Source: Cercis canadensis
Taxonomy: Eukaryota; Streptophyta; Magnoliopsida; Fabales; Fabaceae
Reading direction: 5' to 3'
Length of the DNA: 64,000 bases
NCBI GenBank assembly: GCA_003255065.1
Contig: QAOA01007336.1
Location: forward strand, 112,259 to 176,258
Every line of letters starts with the position of its first letter. Position 1 is the first letter of the stretch. A model generated the notes under the pieces. It did not search any database. It was not told the DNA's origin and was given only the letters and a program-made list of their open reading frames with translations. The translations under genes and the position numbers were made by a program. Below, one piece after another: positions 44,993 to 57,357 of the stretch.

Positions 44993-46404
44993 TGATGAAC
45001 ACACTTTTTATATAATAGTTATCCCTCATACTTAGTCTTTTAAACCTCTTTTGGGCTGAATTGAGTAGACTTGGACCTCATTTGATGACCTTGGATCCAT
45101 TTGTGCTTAATTGCAATTTCCAGCAATACTGAGCATTTTATGCTGTCTCTGTGTTTCGTGCATATCTTGAGTTCTGGATGTCTATAAATTCCGAGTCATA
45201 CCTTGTAAGAAAGCTGAGAGAATTTTCTACAAAGCCAATTCGGACATCCAGAAGGTCATATGCAGCCTGGAAGCCAAAGAAGACATGCTGTCACAGGATC
45301 CTGACCTACATGCAGTGTTTGGGCCATAACTTGAGTTGTAGATGTCATATGGACTTGAAACTGGTACCATTGGAAAGCTAACAGACAGAGCTTCAATTGT
45401 TATGAAGACCAGTTCACCATATTTTATATTGAAGATGGTCTTATTTGTGGTGGAAGTTGGCTGATGGTTCCAGACACCTATTGGCACTTAAATGGGCCTA
45501 ACTTCCTCATGACAAGTCCAAATGGGCCCAAACCAAAGCCCAATTAAAGCTAAGGCCCGTGGGAACAAGTGTACCCTAAGGGCAATTTGGGTGTGCATGT
45601 AATTTTGGAGGTCTATATCAGCACAAAGGGGCAGCCGAAATTCATATCAAGTCATTAGATATTTTAGACAGCTTTTGAACTTTCCTTAGTCTTTAAGTTT
45701 TCTCTTTAGATATTTTGTAAGAACTTGGCTTCTCTTGTTCATGGAGGGCTAATTCATCAAATCAATCCAGGTTTTGGCTGTTCTGATTATTGGTTTTGAG
45801 ATTATGTGTTATTGTTATTCATTTTGTTGTTAATCAAGTTCTTTCAATCCTCTGAAATATTCTATTTGAATTGCTTAATTCGGATTTGGATTATTCATGT
45901 GTTCATTGCTTAATTACATGTGATAAAAGAGGATTGTATGATTAATTAATATTTCTGAGCTTTTGAATGGATTAATTACCTTGGCTGGATCATGGACTTA
46001 GGTAAAACTAGACTTGAATGTTTGCTTAATTCATTTAGTCTTAGTTAAAATTGAATTCTGGTTGCTTAACCAGTGGACATCCATAGAGGATTGAGAGGTG
46101 TCTTGATGTTTTCTAAGGCTAAGAACATGGTTAATAATTAAATGGATCCTTGGAAATCAAGGATGAATCGAAATCAGAATTAGTTAAGACTTGAATTGGT
46201 TGTTTTCTCTAAAACTTTACCACTTACCATTAATTTCTGTTAATCACTTAAAAAAAAAAAAAAACCCCTGTTGATATACTTCTTAATATGATTCACTACT
46301 CAGAATAATCTTTAGGTTTGACTTAGAGTTGCCTTATGCTACAAGTAGCTTAGGTAAATCAACCTTAAACTTTAATTAATTTGAGGAGCCTCGGCAGCTC
46401 ATCA
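44993..46404 (+). repeat. 5' LTR, Athila-like element 2
   Basis: 1412 bp with a short internal deletion near 45233 (ACAAAGCCAATTCGG) relative to its partner LTR. Confidence 0.93.
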
Positions 46405-46409
46405 AATTT

Positions 46410-46421
46410 TGGCGCCGTTGC
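46410..46421 (+). promoter_or_regulatory. Truncated primer binding site
   Basis: TGGCGCCGTTGC, then CTCCTCAATC in place of the rest of the tRNA-Asp complement. The internal sequence seems deleted from here. Confidence 0.75.
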
Positions 46422-46928
46422 TCCTCAATCATATTAGGAGTTTACTTTACTGCTAACCCTTCATAAACCCCCTTTGTTGTTTTGTCTTGGTAGTTTTTGG
46501 TGAAAACGGGTGATTTTAGGCAAATTTTTCAGAAAATTTAGTACGAATGTTTTAGCCCAGAATGATCTGAGAATTGGATGGTTAAAGGAAAACGTCCTAA
46601 AAAGAAAAACTCACTACTTGTAGTGAGCCCTACCCTATTTTGGCCAAATTCCATCGTTTAGATAACTTTTTCAATTTTTTAAGATTTTTTATTTTATTTT
46701 TGACTTTCATTTTTATCTAGTTTTCAAGTTGTGGTGGTCTCATAATTTTTAAAAATGTGTAGATACCTTAATTAGAATTATTTTGTTGTGTTTTTACCTT
46801 TGTTTTGTGCATTTTGTGTGTTTATCTTTTAGTTTAATTTTGTCACTTTTTGTGTGATTTTGTGTTTTGTTGTGTATTTTGGTGTGTTTTGTTGTTCTGT
46901 CACTTTTTGTTCATGGTGCATACTAGGT

Positions 46929-48107
46929 TCCCCTACTACTAAAAGAGTCACAGAGGTTGTTGCATCACTTTCTGACCAACAGAAGATAGACCATAAACTT
47001 GATGAATTGACATCTTTGGTGAGACAATTGGCAGTGGGACAACAAGCACCTGAACTAGCCATGCAACCAATCCAATTTTGTGGCATATGTGCTTGCACCT
47101 CTCATCCCATCAATGTATGCCCTACATTTCAGGATGATGTTTATAGATTTCAAGATCCCTTTGTAGCTGCAACCAATGTCTTTTCTGAAAAATTATCATA
47201 CCAACCCCAACAGCCTACATATGATCCATCCTTCAACATCTATGACTATGAGTGGAGAGATCATACCAATCTGACATATGGCAATGCAGCGCCTCCACAA
47301 CAATATTGGCAACCATTTGAGCAGCCTATGCAACAATCAAGTTCAACATACACAGAACCTGAACCTTCAATTGAAGACTTGGTGAAGCAATTGGCCACTT
47401 ATACCATGCAGTTCCAGCAAAGGACAGAGACCGCCATACAAAACTTAGATATCCAGATTGGGCAATTGACATCCTCAACAAGTCAATTGCAGGCCCAAGG
47501 TTTTGAGCCTATGCAGCATTCCATAGATGAGCACTCTGTCTTTCACATTGATTTGATTGATGATCTAGTTGGGGATGGGTATGATCAGCTTTGTGCTGAC
47601 TTCCCAGATTTGGTTGGTGTTGATGACTCTGTTCAATGCAACTTCTGTCCTGATTGTCATGGTGATGTACCTTGTGCTATATGTGCTGAGATATCTGCCT
47701 TCTTAAGCAATCCTGATTCTATGTACTGCAATTGTGATGATTCTGCTTGCCCTACTTATTCTGAGATTGCAGCATTTTTAGAATAAGATGACTCTATCAC
47801 AGAGGCTGTAGTCGTTGATGATCCTGCAGAGTTAGTGGATGTGTCTGAGGAGCTATGTTATGAATTCCCTGACTTTATGGGTATAGAGGAGTATGTCCAG
47901 TGCCATTCACATGCTATTTGTGATGGTGACATGAGCTGTGCTATCTGTACTGAAATTTCTACTTTTTTAAGCGATGGCAATCCTGGTGAATCTGCATCTG
48001 AATTTGATTCTAGTTCTGATTCCGGTTCTGATTCTGCGGCTTTAGAAGATGACTCTACAGGGGCAACTCAAGACTTCGTGAGAATGGTCTTTGACCCCGG
48101 TATCTAG
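46929..48107 (+). pseudogene. Deleted Gag ORF: knuckle, Gln-rich linker and Cys-rich tail only
   Basis: In one frame: SDQQKIDHKLDELTSLVRQL, a CCHC knuckle (C-G-I-C-A-C-T-S-H-P-I-N-V-C), a Gln/Pro-rich stretch, EDLVKQLATYTMQFQQRTE, and a jump from LQAQG to FEPMQHSIDEHS. The Cys-rich tail (FCPDCHGDVPCAICAEISAF, CDGDMSCAICTEISTFL) and DFVRMVFDPGI follow. Compared with element 1, the Gag core and the whole protease are gone, yet the frame is kept across the second deletion. One TAA at 47784 interrupts the tail. The family ATG is lost (CATACTAGG where element 1 has ATGACTAGG). Confidence 0.82.
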
Positions 48108-48530
48108 CTATGTTTATTGCAAATAACCGGAAGATGATACCTTGAGCTTCAGGGGAGTATATTTTCTGATTATATTACTGTAATTGTATTCTATTTTTTA
48201 TTCTGTTTTACTTTAGTTTGTTTCTGTTCTTGCTTTTGTTTCTATTTTTTGTTACTGTTTTATGTTCATTTAATTTTTAATTTTCTGTTCTTGATGTCTA
48301 CTTTATCTTACCCCACATGCATGCGGGAAGTTTGGTCATTTATTGGACATGCAGGTTTCAACCGCCGCAAGCCATTCTGTGAGGAAGCTCAAGAGGACAT
48401 AGTGGAGGAGGTCCACTTGCAAGATGTCATCTACCTCCCCTGATAAGGATGTTTCTTCTCTCTCTTTTACTTTACTTGTCCTTATGTGACTGCTTATTAT
48501 TAATTGTCATCTGTTGCTACTTTTTGAAGT

Positions 48531-48572
48531 TTTTACATTGAGGACAATGTAAAATTTAAGTGTGGGGGAGGG
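48531..48572 (+). promoter_or_regulatory. Hairpin and polypurine-like motif, element 2
   Basis: TTTTACATTG-AGGA-CAATGTAAAA followed by AAGTGTGGGGGAGGG, identical to element 1. Confidence 0.7.
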
Positions 48573-49343
48573 ATTTCTGTATAGTTTAGCTGCTTTATTG
48601 TTTTCTGTTTAGTTGATTAGATTAGTTGATTAGTTAATTAGGTTAGTTGATTAGTTTAGTTGATTACTTTACTATTTCTGTAAATTTGTTGTTTTCTGTT
48701 TTAATTTTTTTCTTTTTGTTGTTCTTGCTATTTTTTATTTTTATTTTTGTCATTTTTCTGTTTTAATTACCCTCCAATGATGTTATAGAATTTGTAAAGT
48801 TGTAAGTTTAAAGTAATTACATTTCAAGGTTCATAGCATGATTGAATAACTTGTTTTCTATCCTTAATTTTACATGCTTGGTTTTAGATGTTGGATTGAT
48901 GATTAAGTTTGATAGATGCATGCCTTGTGAGTTTTGAGCCTTTCAATGAATGGATTTAGCATTTGTGCCATTCTTTTTCCTTCTTGTGTGATTTCACTCA
49001 TGGAATTTGTTCACTCTAGAACTTGCTTGATTCTTTTTTAAGCTACATTTTCATTTGCATACATGAACATGATTGAGGCATTCTTTCTTGATTTAGCCAC
49101 TTTGCCAAATAGCCAACCTTGTATTATTTCCCTTTGATTACCCCCATTGAGCCTATTTGCCTATCTTTGATCTTAGCTCATTATATGCCTATGTACAAAG
49201 TACCATGTTGTTACCTTACCTTAGGGAATGGGAGAGCATTGGTTCATTGTCTTGGAGGAGCTCTTATGCTTGTGGGTAATTAATAGTACAAGTGTGGAGG
49301 TTGTGAATTCTAATGTGCAAAGTATTATGTGAAAGAAAGAAAG

Positions 49344-49401
<58 letters not shown>
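49344..49401. repeat. Poly(A) run
   Basis: A run of about 58 A following (GAAA)n. Poly-Lys and poly-Phe frames predicted here are artefacts. Confidence 0.97.
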
Positions 49402-49407
<6 letters not shown>

Positions 49408-50061
49408 ATTGGTTCTAAAAAAAAAAAAAAAGACAAATCTGAATTGTGAAAAAGGAAAAGGAAAAAAAAAGGAAAGAATATGTGCAAAAGAAGGAAAATA
49501 TGCTTTACACACTTGCAATTTAATGTTTGTCATTCGAGTTCCTCTCCAATGTTCTTTTATTCACTTTGAGTTTTTACCTTGTGATATCCATTTTGATTCA
49601 TTCATTTACCTTTACCTTGGTCTTATTACAAACTTAAATAAAATCCTCTTGATTTGTGTGTGCATTTGTTTGAGTAGTGGAGAAGTAGAAGATAAGCAAG
49701 CTTATAGTAGTGCATCTCTTCATGAGTTTGATTGAGTGAAGTACCTAATTTCTAAACACTTGAAGGATTGAGAGTAAGAGTATATCTTGTGAGAATCTAT
49801 CATTCTTGACTTATGTTTTCCAATTCAAGTTACCTTGTTTATTAATTTTGGATGACAAGAAATTTTATTTCATGAATACTGTGACTTCCTTGAATCTTTA
49901 ATTGCTCATCTTACTTGTGGTATGAACTTCTGCATATCTTAAATATCATTGGGAGGTGATCCTTTAGTTTTTAAATTTGTTTTTGTTTCCTTGTTCTTGC
50001 TTTTCTTAGTTTTGGAATTCTAGTTTGCCCGAGACGTGCAAAAGCTAAGTGTGGGGGAATT

Positions 50062-51481
50062 TGATGAACACACTTTTTATACAATAGTTATCCCTCATAC
50101 TTAGTCTTTTAAACCTTTTTTGGGCTGAATTGAGTAGACTTGGACCTCATTTGATGACCTTAGATTCATTTGTGCTTAATTGCAATTTCCAGTAATACTG
50201 AGCATTTTATGCTGTCTCTGTGTTTCGTGTATATCTTGAGTTCTGGATGTCTAAAAATTCCGAGTCATACCTTGTAGGAAAGCTGAGAGAATTTTCTACA
50301 ACTTTCTTTCAAGGCTCCAAGGTCAATTCGGATGTCCAGAAGGTCATATGCAGCCTGGAAGCCAGAGAAGACATGCTGTCGCAGGATCTTGACCTACATG
50401 CAATGTTTAGGCCATAACTTTAGTTGTGGATGTCATATGGACTTGAAACTGGTACCATTGGAAAGCTAATAGACAGAGATTCAATTATTATGAAAACCGG
50501 TTTACCATATTTTATATTGAAGATGATCTTATTTACGGTGGAAGTTGGCTGATGGTTCCAGACACCTATTGACACTTAAATGGGCCTAACTTCCTCATGA
50601 CAAGTCCAAATGGGCCCAAACCAAAGCCCAATTAAAGCTAAGGCCCATGGGAACAAGTGTGCCCTAAGGGCAATTTGGGTGTGCATGTAATTTTGGAGGT
50701 CTATATCAGCACAAAGGAGCAGCCGAAATTCATATCAAGTCATTTAGATATTTTAGACAGCTTTTGAGCTTTCTTGAGTCTTTAAGTTTTCTCTTTAGAT
50801 ATTTTGTAAGAACTTAGCTTCTCTTGTTCATGGAGGGCTAATTCATCAAATCAATCCAGGTTTTGGCTGTTCTGATTATTGGTTTTGCGATTATGTGTTG
50901 TTGTTATTCATTTGGTTGTTAATCAAGTTCTTCAATCCTCTGAAATATTCTATTTGAATTGCTTAATTCGAATTTGGATTTTCATATTCTGTTTGCATGT
51001 GATCCAAGAGGATTGTATGGTTAATTAATGTTTCTTAGCTTTTGGATGGATTAATTACCTTGGCTGGATCATGGACTTAGGTAAAACTGGACTTGAATGT
51101 TTGCTTAATTCATTTAGTCTTAGTTAAAACCGAATTCTGGTTGCTTAACCAGTGGACATCCATAGAACACTGAGAGGCTTCTTGATATGTTTTAAAGGCC
51201 AAGAACATGGTTAATAATTGAATGGATCATTGGAAATCAAGGATGGACTAAAATCAGAATCAGTTAAGACTTGGATTGGTTGTTTTCCCTAAAACTTTAC
51301 CACTTACAATTAATTTCTATCAAACACTTGAACAAACAAAACCCCCTGTTGATATGGTTCTTAATATGATTCACTAAATAGAACAATCTTTAGGTTCGAC
51401 TTAGGGCTGCCTTATGCAACATGTAGCTTAGGTAACCGACCTTAAACTTTAACTAATTTGAGGAGCCTCGGCAGCTCATCA
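50062..51481 (+). repeat. 3' LTR, Athila-like element 2
   Basis: 1420 bp, TGATGAACACAC...GCAGCTCATCA. Confidence 0.93.
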
Positions 51482-52265
51482 ATCAACTCATTGTTCTTAT
51501 TCTTCACCATTGTCATGTCACCTTTCTTAAGAACCACTTATACAGGGCTAACCTATGCACTGCAAAAGATAGGGTAAATAATACCTGCATCCAAAAAATT
51601 CAATACTTCTGCTCTCACTACCTCTTTCATGTTGGGATTCAACTAGCGTTGGTGCTCCACAAATGGCCTACAGCTTTCCCCCATCAGAATTTTGTGCATA
51701 CACAAAGAAGGGCTAATACCCTTGATATCAGCTATGAACCACCCAAGTGTAGTCTTGTCCTCCCTCAATACCCTCAGTAACTTATCTTTTTGATCCTTTG
51801 TCAAAGATCCAGAAAGAATGACTGGCAAGGTAGATGACTCTCCTAGAAAACCATACTTCAAATGCTCAGGTAACTGCTTGAGCTCTGAAGTTGGTGGCTT
51901 CTGGATGGAAGGTAATGGCCTATGGCTACTTTTCTGAGCTCTTCGAATGGCTTGTGAATGAAAATAGGTGCAATAGCATCCAATTGACTCACATACTCTT
52001 GAACCTCTAGATCATCTAGGCTAGTATTACCAATCAAGCAAGCCTCAAGTGGTTCTGAAGAATTCCCTAGTGCACTAATCAACAGTATCAATTCTGAAGC
52101 AACTATCCACTTCAAGTGGATGCTTCATTGCCTTAAACACATTGAATGACACCTTTTCATCTTGTACCCTTAGAATCAACTGGCCTTTCTACGCATAAAT
52201 CAAGATCCTCTCAGTAGCTAAGAAAGGTCGACCAAGAATAATGGAGATTTCTTGGTCTTTCTTCA
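51482..52265 (-). pseudogene. Athila-type pol remnant: protease end to RT start
   Basis: Minus-strand continuation of the protease at 54797-55098 after the hAT insertion. In order: DQEISIILGRPFLATERI, NVFKAMKHPLEVDSC, LKYGFLGESSTLPVILSGSL, LLRVLREDKTTLGWFIADIK, GISPSLCMHKIL and PFVEHQR, then after a stop LNPNMKEVV and KKGDMTMVKNNELI, the start of the RT. It is cut by element 2 before the RT catalytic motifs. Several stops and frameshifts are present. This is an autonomous-type Athila sequence, unlike elements 1-4. Confidence 0.85.
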
Positions 52266-52273
52266 TATCCAAT

Positions 52274-54788
52274 TAGGGGTGTAATCGGTTCGGTTCGGTC
52301 CGGTTTCATCCCAAACCGAGACCGAACCGGCCAAAGAATCTCGGTTCGGTTCGGTTTTTCAAAATTTTAAGAGAAAAACTGAACCAGACTGATTCGGTTC
52401 GGTTTGGTCGGTTTGTCGATTTTGGCCTGAAAACTTGCATAAGTCAATTTTTCAAATTTTAACAAGAAGAAAGCCAGAAAGCTTGCACATACAAGCAATT
52501 CAACCTAAAAAAAAATACAAATAAAGCATCCTAATGGACAGAAAATCAGGGAATCAATAATTAAATATCAAATGTAACAATTTATTCCAAATTTCAATGT
52601 TGATTAAACTTCTAAACTACAACAAATAAATCAGCAAATTACATATCATCCAAAATTTAGGTTTGGACTTCAGTAAAAAAAGAAAATAAATGATTTCTAC
52701 TTGAATTTTGTTTCTTGATTCTTCAAATGAAGCTTCTATCTTCCCTGGTCTTTAGCTTCTTTGACCTTCAAAAGGGGACAGCAACCATCCAATTGCCTCC
52801 AACTTCACCAAAGCAGATTCCTCCTAAGATTGAAAAAAAGAAAAAGAAAAAAATTCAAACTTTGTTTCTCTCACTCTTAAACCTATCTCATTTCTTACAA
52901 CATGCACCCCACGTTCTATGAACCCAGCTCAAAAAAGGGAAAAACTAACATAAACCCATCAAACAATCACCTCCACTCTTTTGTCATACACAACAACTCC
53001 TAAAAAAAACACCTCTCATTTCATTTGCAACTCTGGCTTCTCCCCTGCATTTCCCTTTCTCTCCCTTGCAGCAAAAGTAACAAAAACAGTTTTTTCTTCT
53101 TTCCCTCGGAAATCCCATGTCTTGTTCATCCCTTGAGTGTTTCTGACTTACAAGATTTAGAATGGTTCGAGCACTAGAACAAGAGCAGGAAAGTTACAAG
53201 TCTAGACTTTTCCATTTTAAAACTTTATAACAAGAGCACTAGAAAAAGGAAGTCTCTTAGCAGTAAAATGGACAGATATTTTTACTACCATACCAATGAA
53301 AATAAATAATCAAGATAGCAGGCTCAGATTGTTGCTTTGAACTAAAACATAGATGAGCAATAAAACACCAATTTATGTTCTATCCTCCAATTATGAGACA
53401 ACAATATATGTGCTCATTTATATTGAAGTTTCAAAAGGGGAAGAATAATCTCCAGAGTTAAAAAACAAACTCTAAGCACCACATGGCTTACAAGACCAAA
53501 AGCAAGACCACAAGTTGGTGCCTAATAAAACAATAAGAATGAGATTTTTGTTTTTCTAACTAGAATGAAATATATACATCAGTTGCCAACCAATAGTCAA
53601 ACTTAAGCACATCAATGCATCCTAGGGAAAAAAAAAACTTGTAAGATTAGAGATCATGGAAAAACAAAATAGAACATAATTCTATTTGCAAACCTTCAGA
53701 AAGTGTAGCAATAATTATAACTAAATAGATTAAGTAACATTTAGAACAAAATTGCAGAAATATAGAATGGATTCACAAGAAAAGCTCTCTTAATGGTAGA
53801 ACAAAGAAGTAAACTTATTATAATATATCCTTCTTCTCATTCTGTAACAATGTTAAACAGAGAATATCCACAAAGAAGAGATCCCCAAAATAAATCAAAC
53901 GCCAGACAAGATAACAAGCTTTTTTTTTGCTGAAAATAACAAGAAAATAAAACTCCAAAAAACTAAAATATACAATAATTTCAGTAACAATGTTAAATAA
54001 TCAAAAAAATAAATAGAGTTGGTGGATAGATAAGCCCGATAAATGTAGCCACAGGTAAATCGATACAGTATGCATCTATAGATGTATATGTAGCCCGATA
54101 AATGAAATCCTTCAGAAAACAACCAGGTGGGGCATGAACCATGTCAAGGTATTATACAAAAAGACAACCTGCCAAAACAAGGTAATCAAGCTCCAAAATT
54201 TTGAAACATCTAATAGATGCAGCAACCATCGTATAAGCAGAACATAGAAACAAAACCAAACCAGAGCCAGAACTTGATATATATCAAATAATGGAACATA
54301 TAAACAGAAAATCCTAACTAAACCTAACATATAAGTAGAGGATGTGAAGGTCACAGTACCTTATGAAGATAGCTTGATTCTTGGCCAAAAACTTGTCCAT
54401 GATGGCGGCGACGGCGAGGCAGCAACGACGAGGTGAGGGCTTCAAGTCTGAGGATGGAGGATAGTTAGAGAATGGGGAGAGAAAGGAGAACTCAAGGAGA
54501 GAAAGGGGAGGATTTCAATTTCAGATTTGTGTGAAGTGAGTGAAGTGTGAAAAGTTAGGGCTAGGGCAAGGTTCAGAAGGCCCTCATGTACTAAACGACG
54601 TCATTCCCCTTATACTCGGTTCGGTCCGGTTTATCACCGGTTTTTCTTCATAGAAACCGAAAACCGAACCGAATACTTCAATTTTTCAGACATTAGAACC
54701 GAAAACTAGACCATTTCTCTCGGTTTGACTCGGTTTCGGTTCAGTTCGGTCGGTTTGGCCAGTTTTTCGGTTTTGGCTTACACCCCTA
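52274..54788. mobile_element. hAT-type non-autonomous element with CGGTTCGG subterminal repeats
   Basis: 2515 bp. The terminal inverted repeats are TAGGGGTGTAA / TTACACCCCTA, with a perfect 8-bp duplication TATCCAAT (52266-52273 and 54789-54796). Both ends are dense in GGTTCGGT and ACCGAACC motifs (52279-52410 and 54610-54775). The interior is AT-rich apart from a GC-rich patch near 54400-54430 (ATGGCGGCGACGGCGAGG). No transposase was found. It splits an Athila-type protease frame that reads on across it. Confidence 0.88.
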
Positions 54789-54796
54789 TATCCAAT

Positions 54797-55098
54797 ACAA
54801 TGAAATCAGCCGGGAAGATGAACTTGTGCACCTTGACTAGTACATCTTCTATGATACCTCTCAGATATTTAATGGATTTGTCAGCTAGCTGTAATGACAC
54901 TGTGGTTGGCTTAGCTTCTTCAAGACCCAATTTTCTATAAACAGATAAAGACATTAAGTTAATACTAGCACCTATATCACAAAGACCCCTACCAAAAAAT
55001 GAATCAACAAGAGTACAAGATACATTGAAACTCTCTGGATCTTTTAGTTTGGGTGACAATTTCTTTTGAATGATGGCATTGCACTCTTCAGTAAGTGC
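54797..55098 (-). pseudogene. Athila-type aspartic protease fragment
   Basis: Minus strand: ALTEECNAIIQKKLSPKLKD, ESFNVSCTLVDSFFGRGL, CDIGASINLMSLSVYRKLGL, RGIIEDVLVKVHKFIFPADF and IVLD. CDIGASIN corresponds to the DLGASIN site of element 1. The sequence breaks at about 55098, where Tat-type LTR sequence begins. Confidence 0.85.
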
Positions 55099-57357
55099 AT
55101 GGGTAAGGTGTTAGACACCCCACAACACTTGTCTAAAAGACGGTTACTCAAAATTAGTTGTGTGAATCATAAAATGGCCAAAAATGTTCTTTATTCATCC
55201 CTCGAATAATAACTATACAAGTAAATAAGAATATTAACAACAAATTTAAATATGAAATGCATGCAACTAATATGTCCTAAATCCTTCCACCCGTTCTTCG
55301 CATATGGTGCCCTTCGGGGTGATGCTTATCCTTACCTAGGAACAATAAGGTGGGCTACCTGATATGCAAATGGACAGTCACATTCCTAAATACTATGCAA
55401 ATGTATGATTTTAAGTATTACAACACTTGTCCTTGTCCAATAGGGGAGGGGTCAATAATTGGAAAATATAATCAAAATAAACAAAAGCTCTCTGACCCTC
55501 CAAATTGCCTTAAGGTTTTGCTAATGGCCTAAGGATTATGACTTCCTTTCACATAGAACACACATTAGTTGGCTCAAAATAAGAAATTAAAGGTGACACA
55601 TGCATAAGCAAATGAGAAGCCACAACACATTACAATAAACGAAAAAATAAAGCAAAGAACATATCAACTTATAGTGAAAAGGTATACAATACTAAAGCAC
55701 ATGTGGCAGCCATTAAGAGTCAAAATAAAACCATGAAAATGGCATGCAAAGTAAGACAACAACATTTAGTTAAACAGGGCAATCAATATATAGTCCTAAT
55801 TAGCATGTAAATTGTTCTAAAAAGGAAGAAAGGACAACAAGCAAACACAAGGCAAAATAAAAAATAATAGAACAGCAAAAACAAAAAACAAAACATAAAA
55901 TAAGGAAAACTTATAAAGAAATCTGAGAATGCATGTCAATGCAATGTGACCCCAAAATTTTGCATGAAATAGAAAAACATCTTATGGTTCTAAAGAATCA
56001 AAATCATACAAAAATGAGCTCCTTAACTCAAGTTATGGCCAAAAAATAGAATACTGCCAGAATCAACTAACAATTTCATAGTATAGTTAAAACAACCACT
56101 TTAAAACTAAAATTGGGAGCAAATACGACAAGAAAAAAATATGAAATTTATACACATGAAATATACGCATCTTAGGGTTCTAACAAGATAAGAACCATGT
56201 CATTTGAGGTTGTAAAATGGAAGTTATGGTCAAAAGACCGACCACTGCCAGTGTTAGATTGAAAGGTCCGAGAATGACCATTTAGAAACCAAATTTGATA
56301 ACTACTATCTTAATTGACCAATTTGATTTTAAACATGACAAAAGTCAAAAGATTAAGACTAAAAAACAAAGTTTTCAAGAAAGGTCAAGCATCATTTTAA
56401 TTTTTAATCAAGAACCCTAAAACACATTCAAGAAAACAAAAGCAAAACAAACAAAATACTCAAAAAGAAATCCACAAAAAGCATACTCACTCCAACAAGA
56501 CATGACAAATGGTACCAAAAAAATAATAGGGAAGCAAGCATGTAAAACCTACAATACCATCAACCAAGACCATGCTAGAAAAACACTAACCCTCATGTCA
56601 TATGGTAAAAACAAGCAAAACAATAATAAACTAAGTACTCAACCATAATCAAAATAGAAACTAAACATAATTTCCCTAAACCAAAATATCAAGAGGATAT
56701 TCAAGAGAAAAAAAATAACAAAAATCAAAATGAAACTCATGGAATTAAAATGAAATAGAGGCATTCAAGAGGGAAACAAAAAGAAACATAAATTTCACAT
56801 GGATTTTTTTTTTAAAAAAAAAAAAAACCAAAAGAGAATGGTAAGAAATCAAGAGAAGAGTGAAAGTTACCTAGTATTCTTCAAGAAAACTCATCTTCCT
56901 TGCTCAAAGGTGTAGAACTCAATTCCAAGAAGCTCAAACCACTCTTGGTTTCTTGTTTTTCTCTCAAAGAATATAAAGAACACTCAAGAACTCTCAATTT
57001 TTCTCTCTTTGATCTATTTTTTCAAAGTTCTCCCTCTCCCTCCTTGTTTTCACCTTGAGAGCATATATGTTAGGCTCTCTCCTTCCTTTTTTTTTTTTTT
57101 TTTCTAAATGCAATAAGCCCTCTCAATTTGGAGAGCAAGTTGAGGGTAGTTTGGTCCTTTCATACCTATTTTGCACATTCCTCCCACTTTTCTTTAGCCT
57201 TGACATGTGAAAAATCCAATAATTATTCCCTAAAATGCCCTAACCAAATTGTAAACTTCAGCCCCTTGAATTTGTATTTTTTTTATGCAAAAATAAGGTT
57301 AAAAAGCCCTCATTAGCAATTTTTCCAAAATTCTCTTGCACAAGTAACTTCCATAAA
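55099..57357 (-). repeat. Tat/Ogre-like LTR fragment (minus orientation)
   Basis: Starts in the GTGTTAGACACCCC block that is internal to the LTRs at 4741 and 9193, then follows their order (CTAAATCCTTCCACCC, pyrimidine-rich zone near 57000-57110). The GAGTCGCC end is missing. Junction with the protease at about 55098. No coding sequence. Confidence 0.6.

Larger units (their letters stand above)
48108..50061 (+). other. 3' non-coding region of element 2
   Basis: Collinear with 39820-41659. Includes the open conserved block 48318-48443 (GFNRRKPFCEEAQEDIVEEV), the hairpin 48531-48554 plus AAGTGTGGGGGAGGG, a 58-bp poly(A) run at 49344-49401, and a polypurine tract before the LTR. Confidence 0.75.
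44993..51481 (+). mobile_element. Athila-like element 2: internally deleted, mismatched flanks
   Basis: LTRs 44993-46404 and 50062-51481, a partial primer site, an ORF lacking the Gag core and protease, and the same 3' region as element 1. Flanking 5-mers are ATCAC and ATCAA. The left flank is copia coding sequence but the right flank is minus-strand Athila-type pol. A simple insertion should have the same host sequence on both sides, so the copy is probably recombinant. Confidence 0.85.

Noticed and set aside
49221-49735. Poly-Lys and poly-Phe ORFs
   Set aside because: Translation of the poly(A) run and A-rich repeats in element 2.
53895-54354. Possible hAT transposase frames inside 52274-54788
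   Set aside because: Short AT-driven frames with no hAT motifs (no dimerisation or RNase H-like signature).
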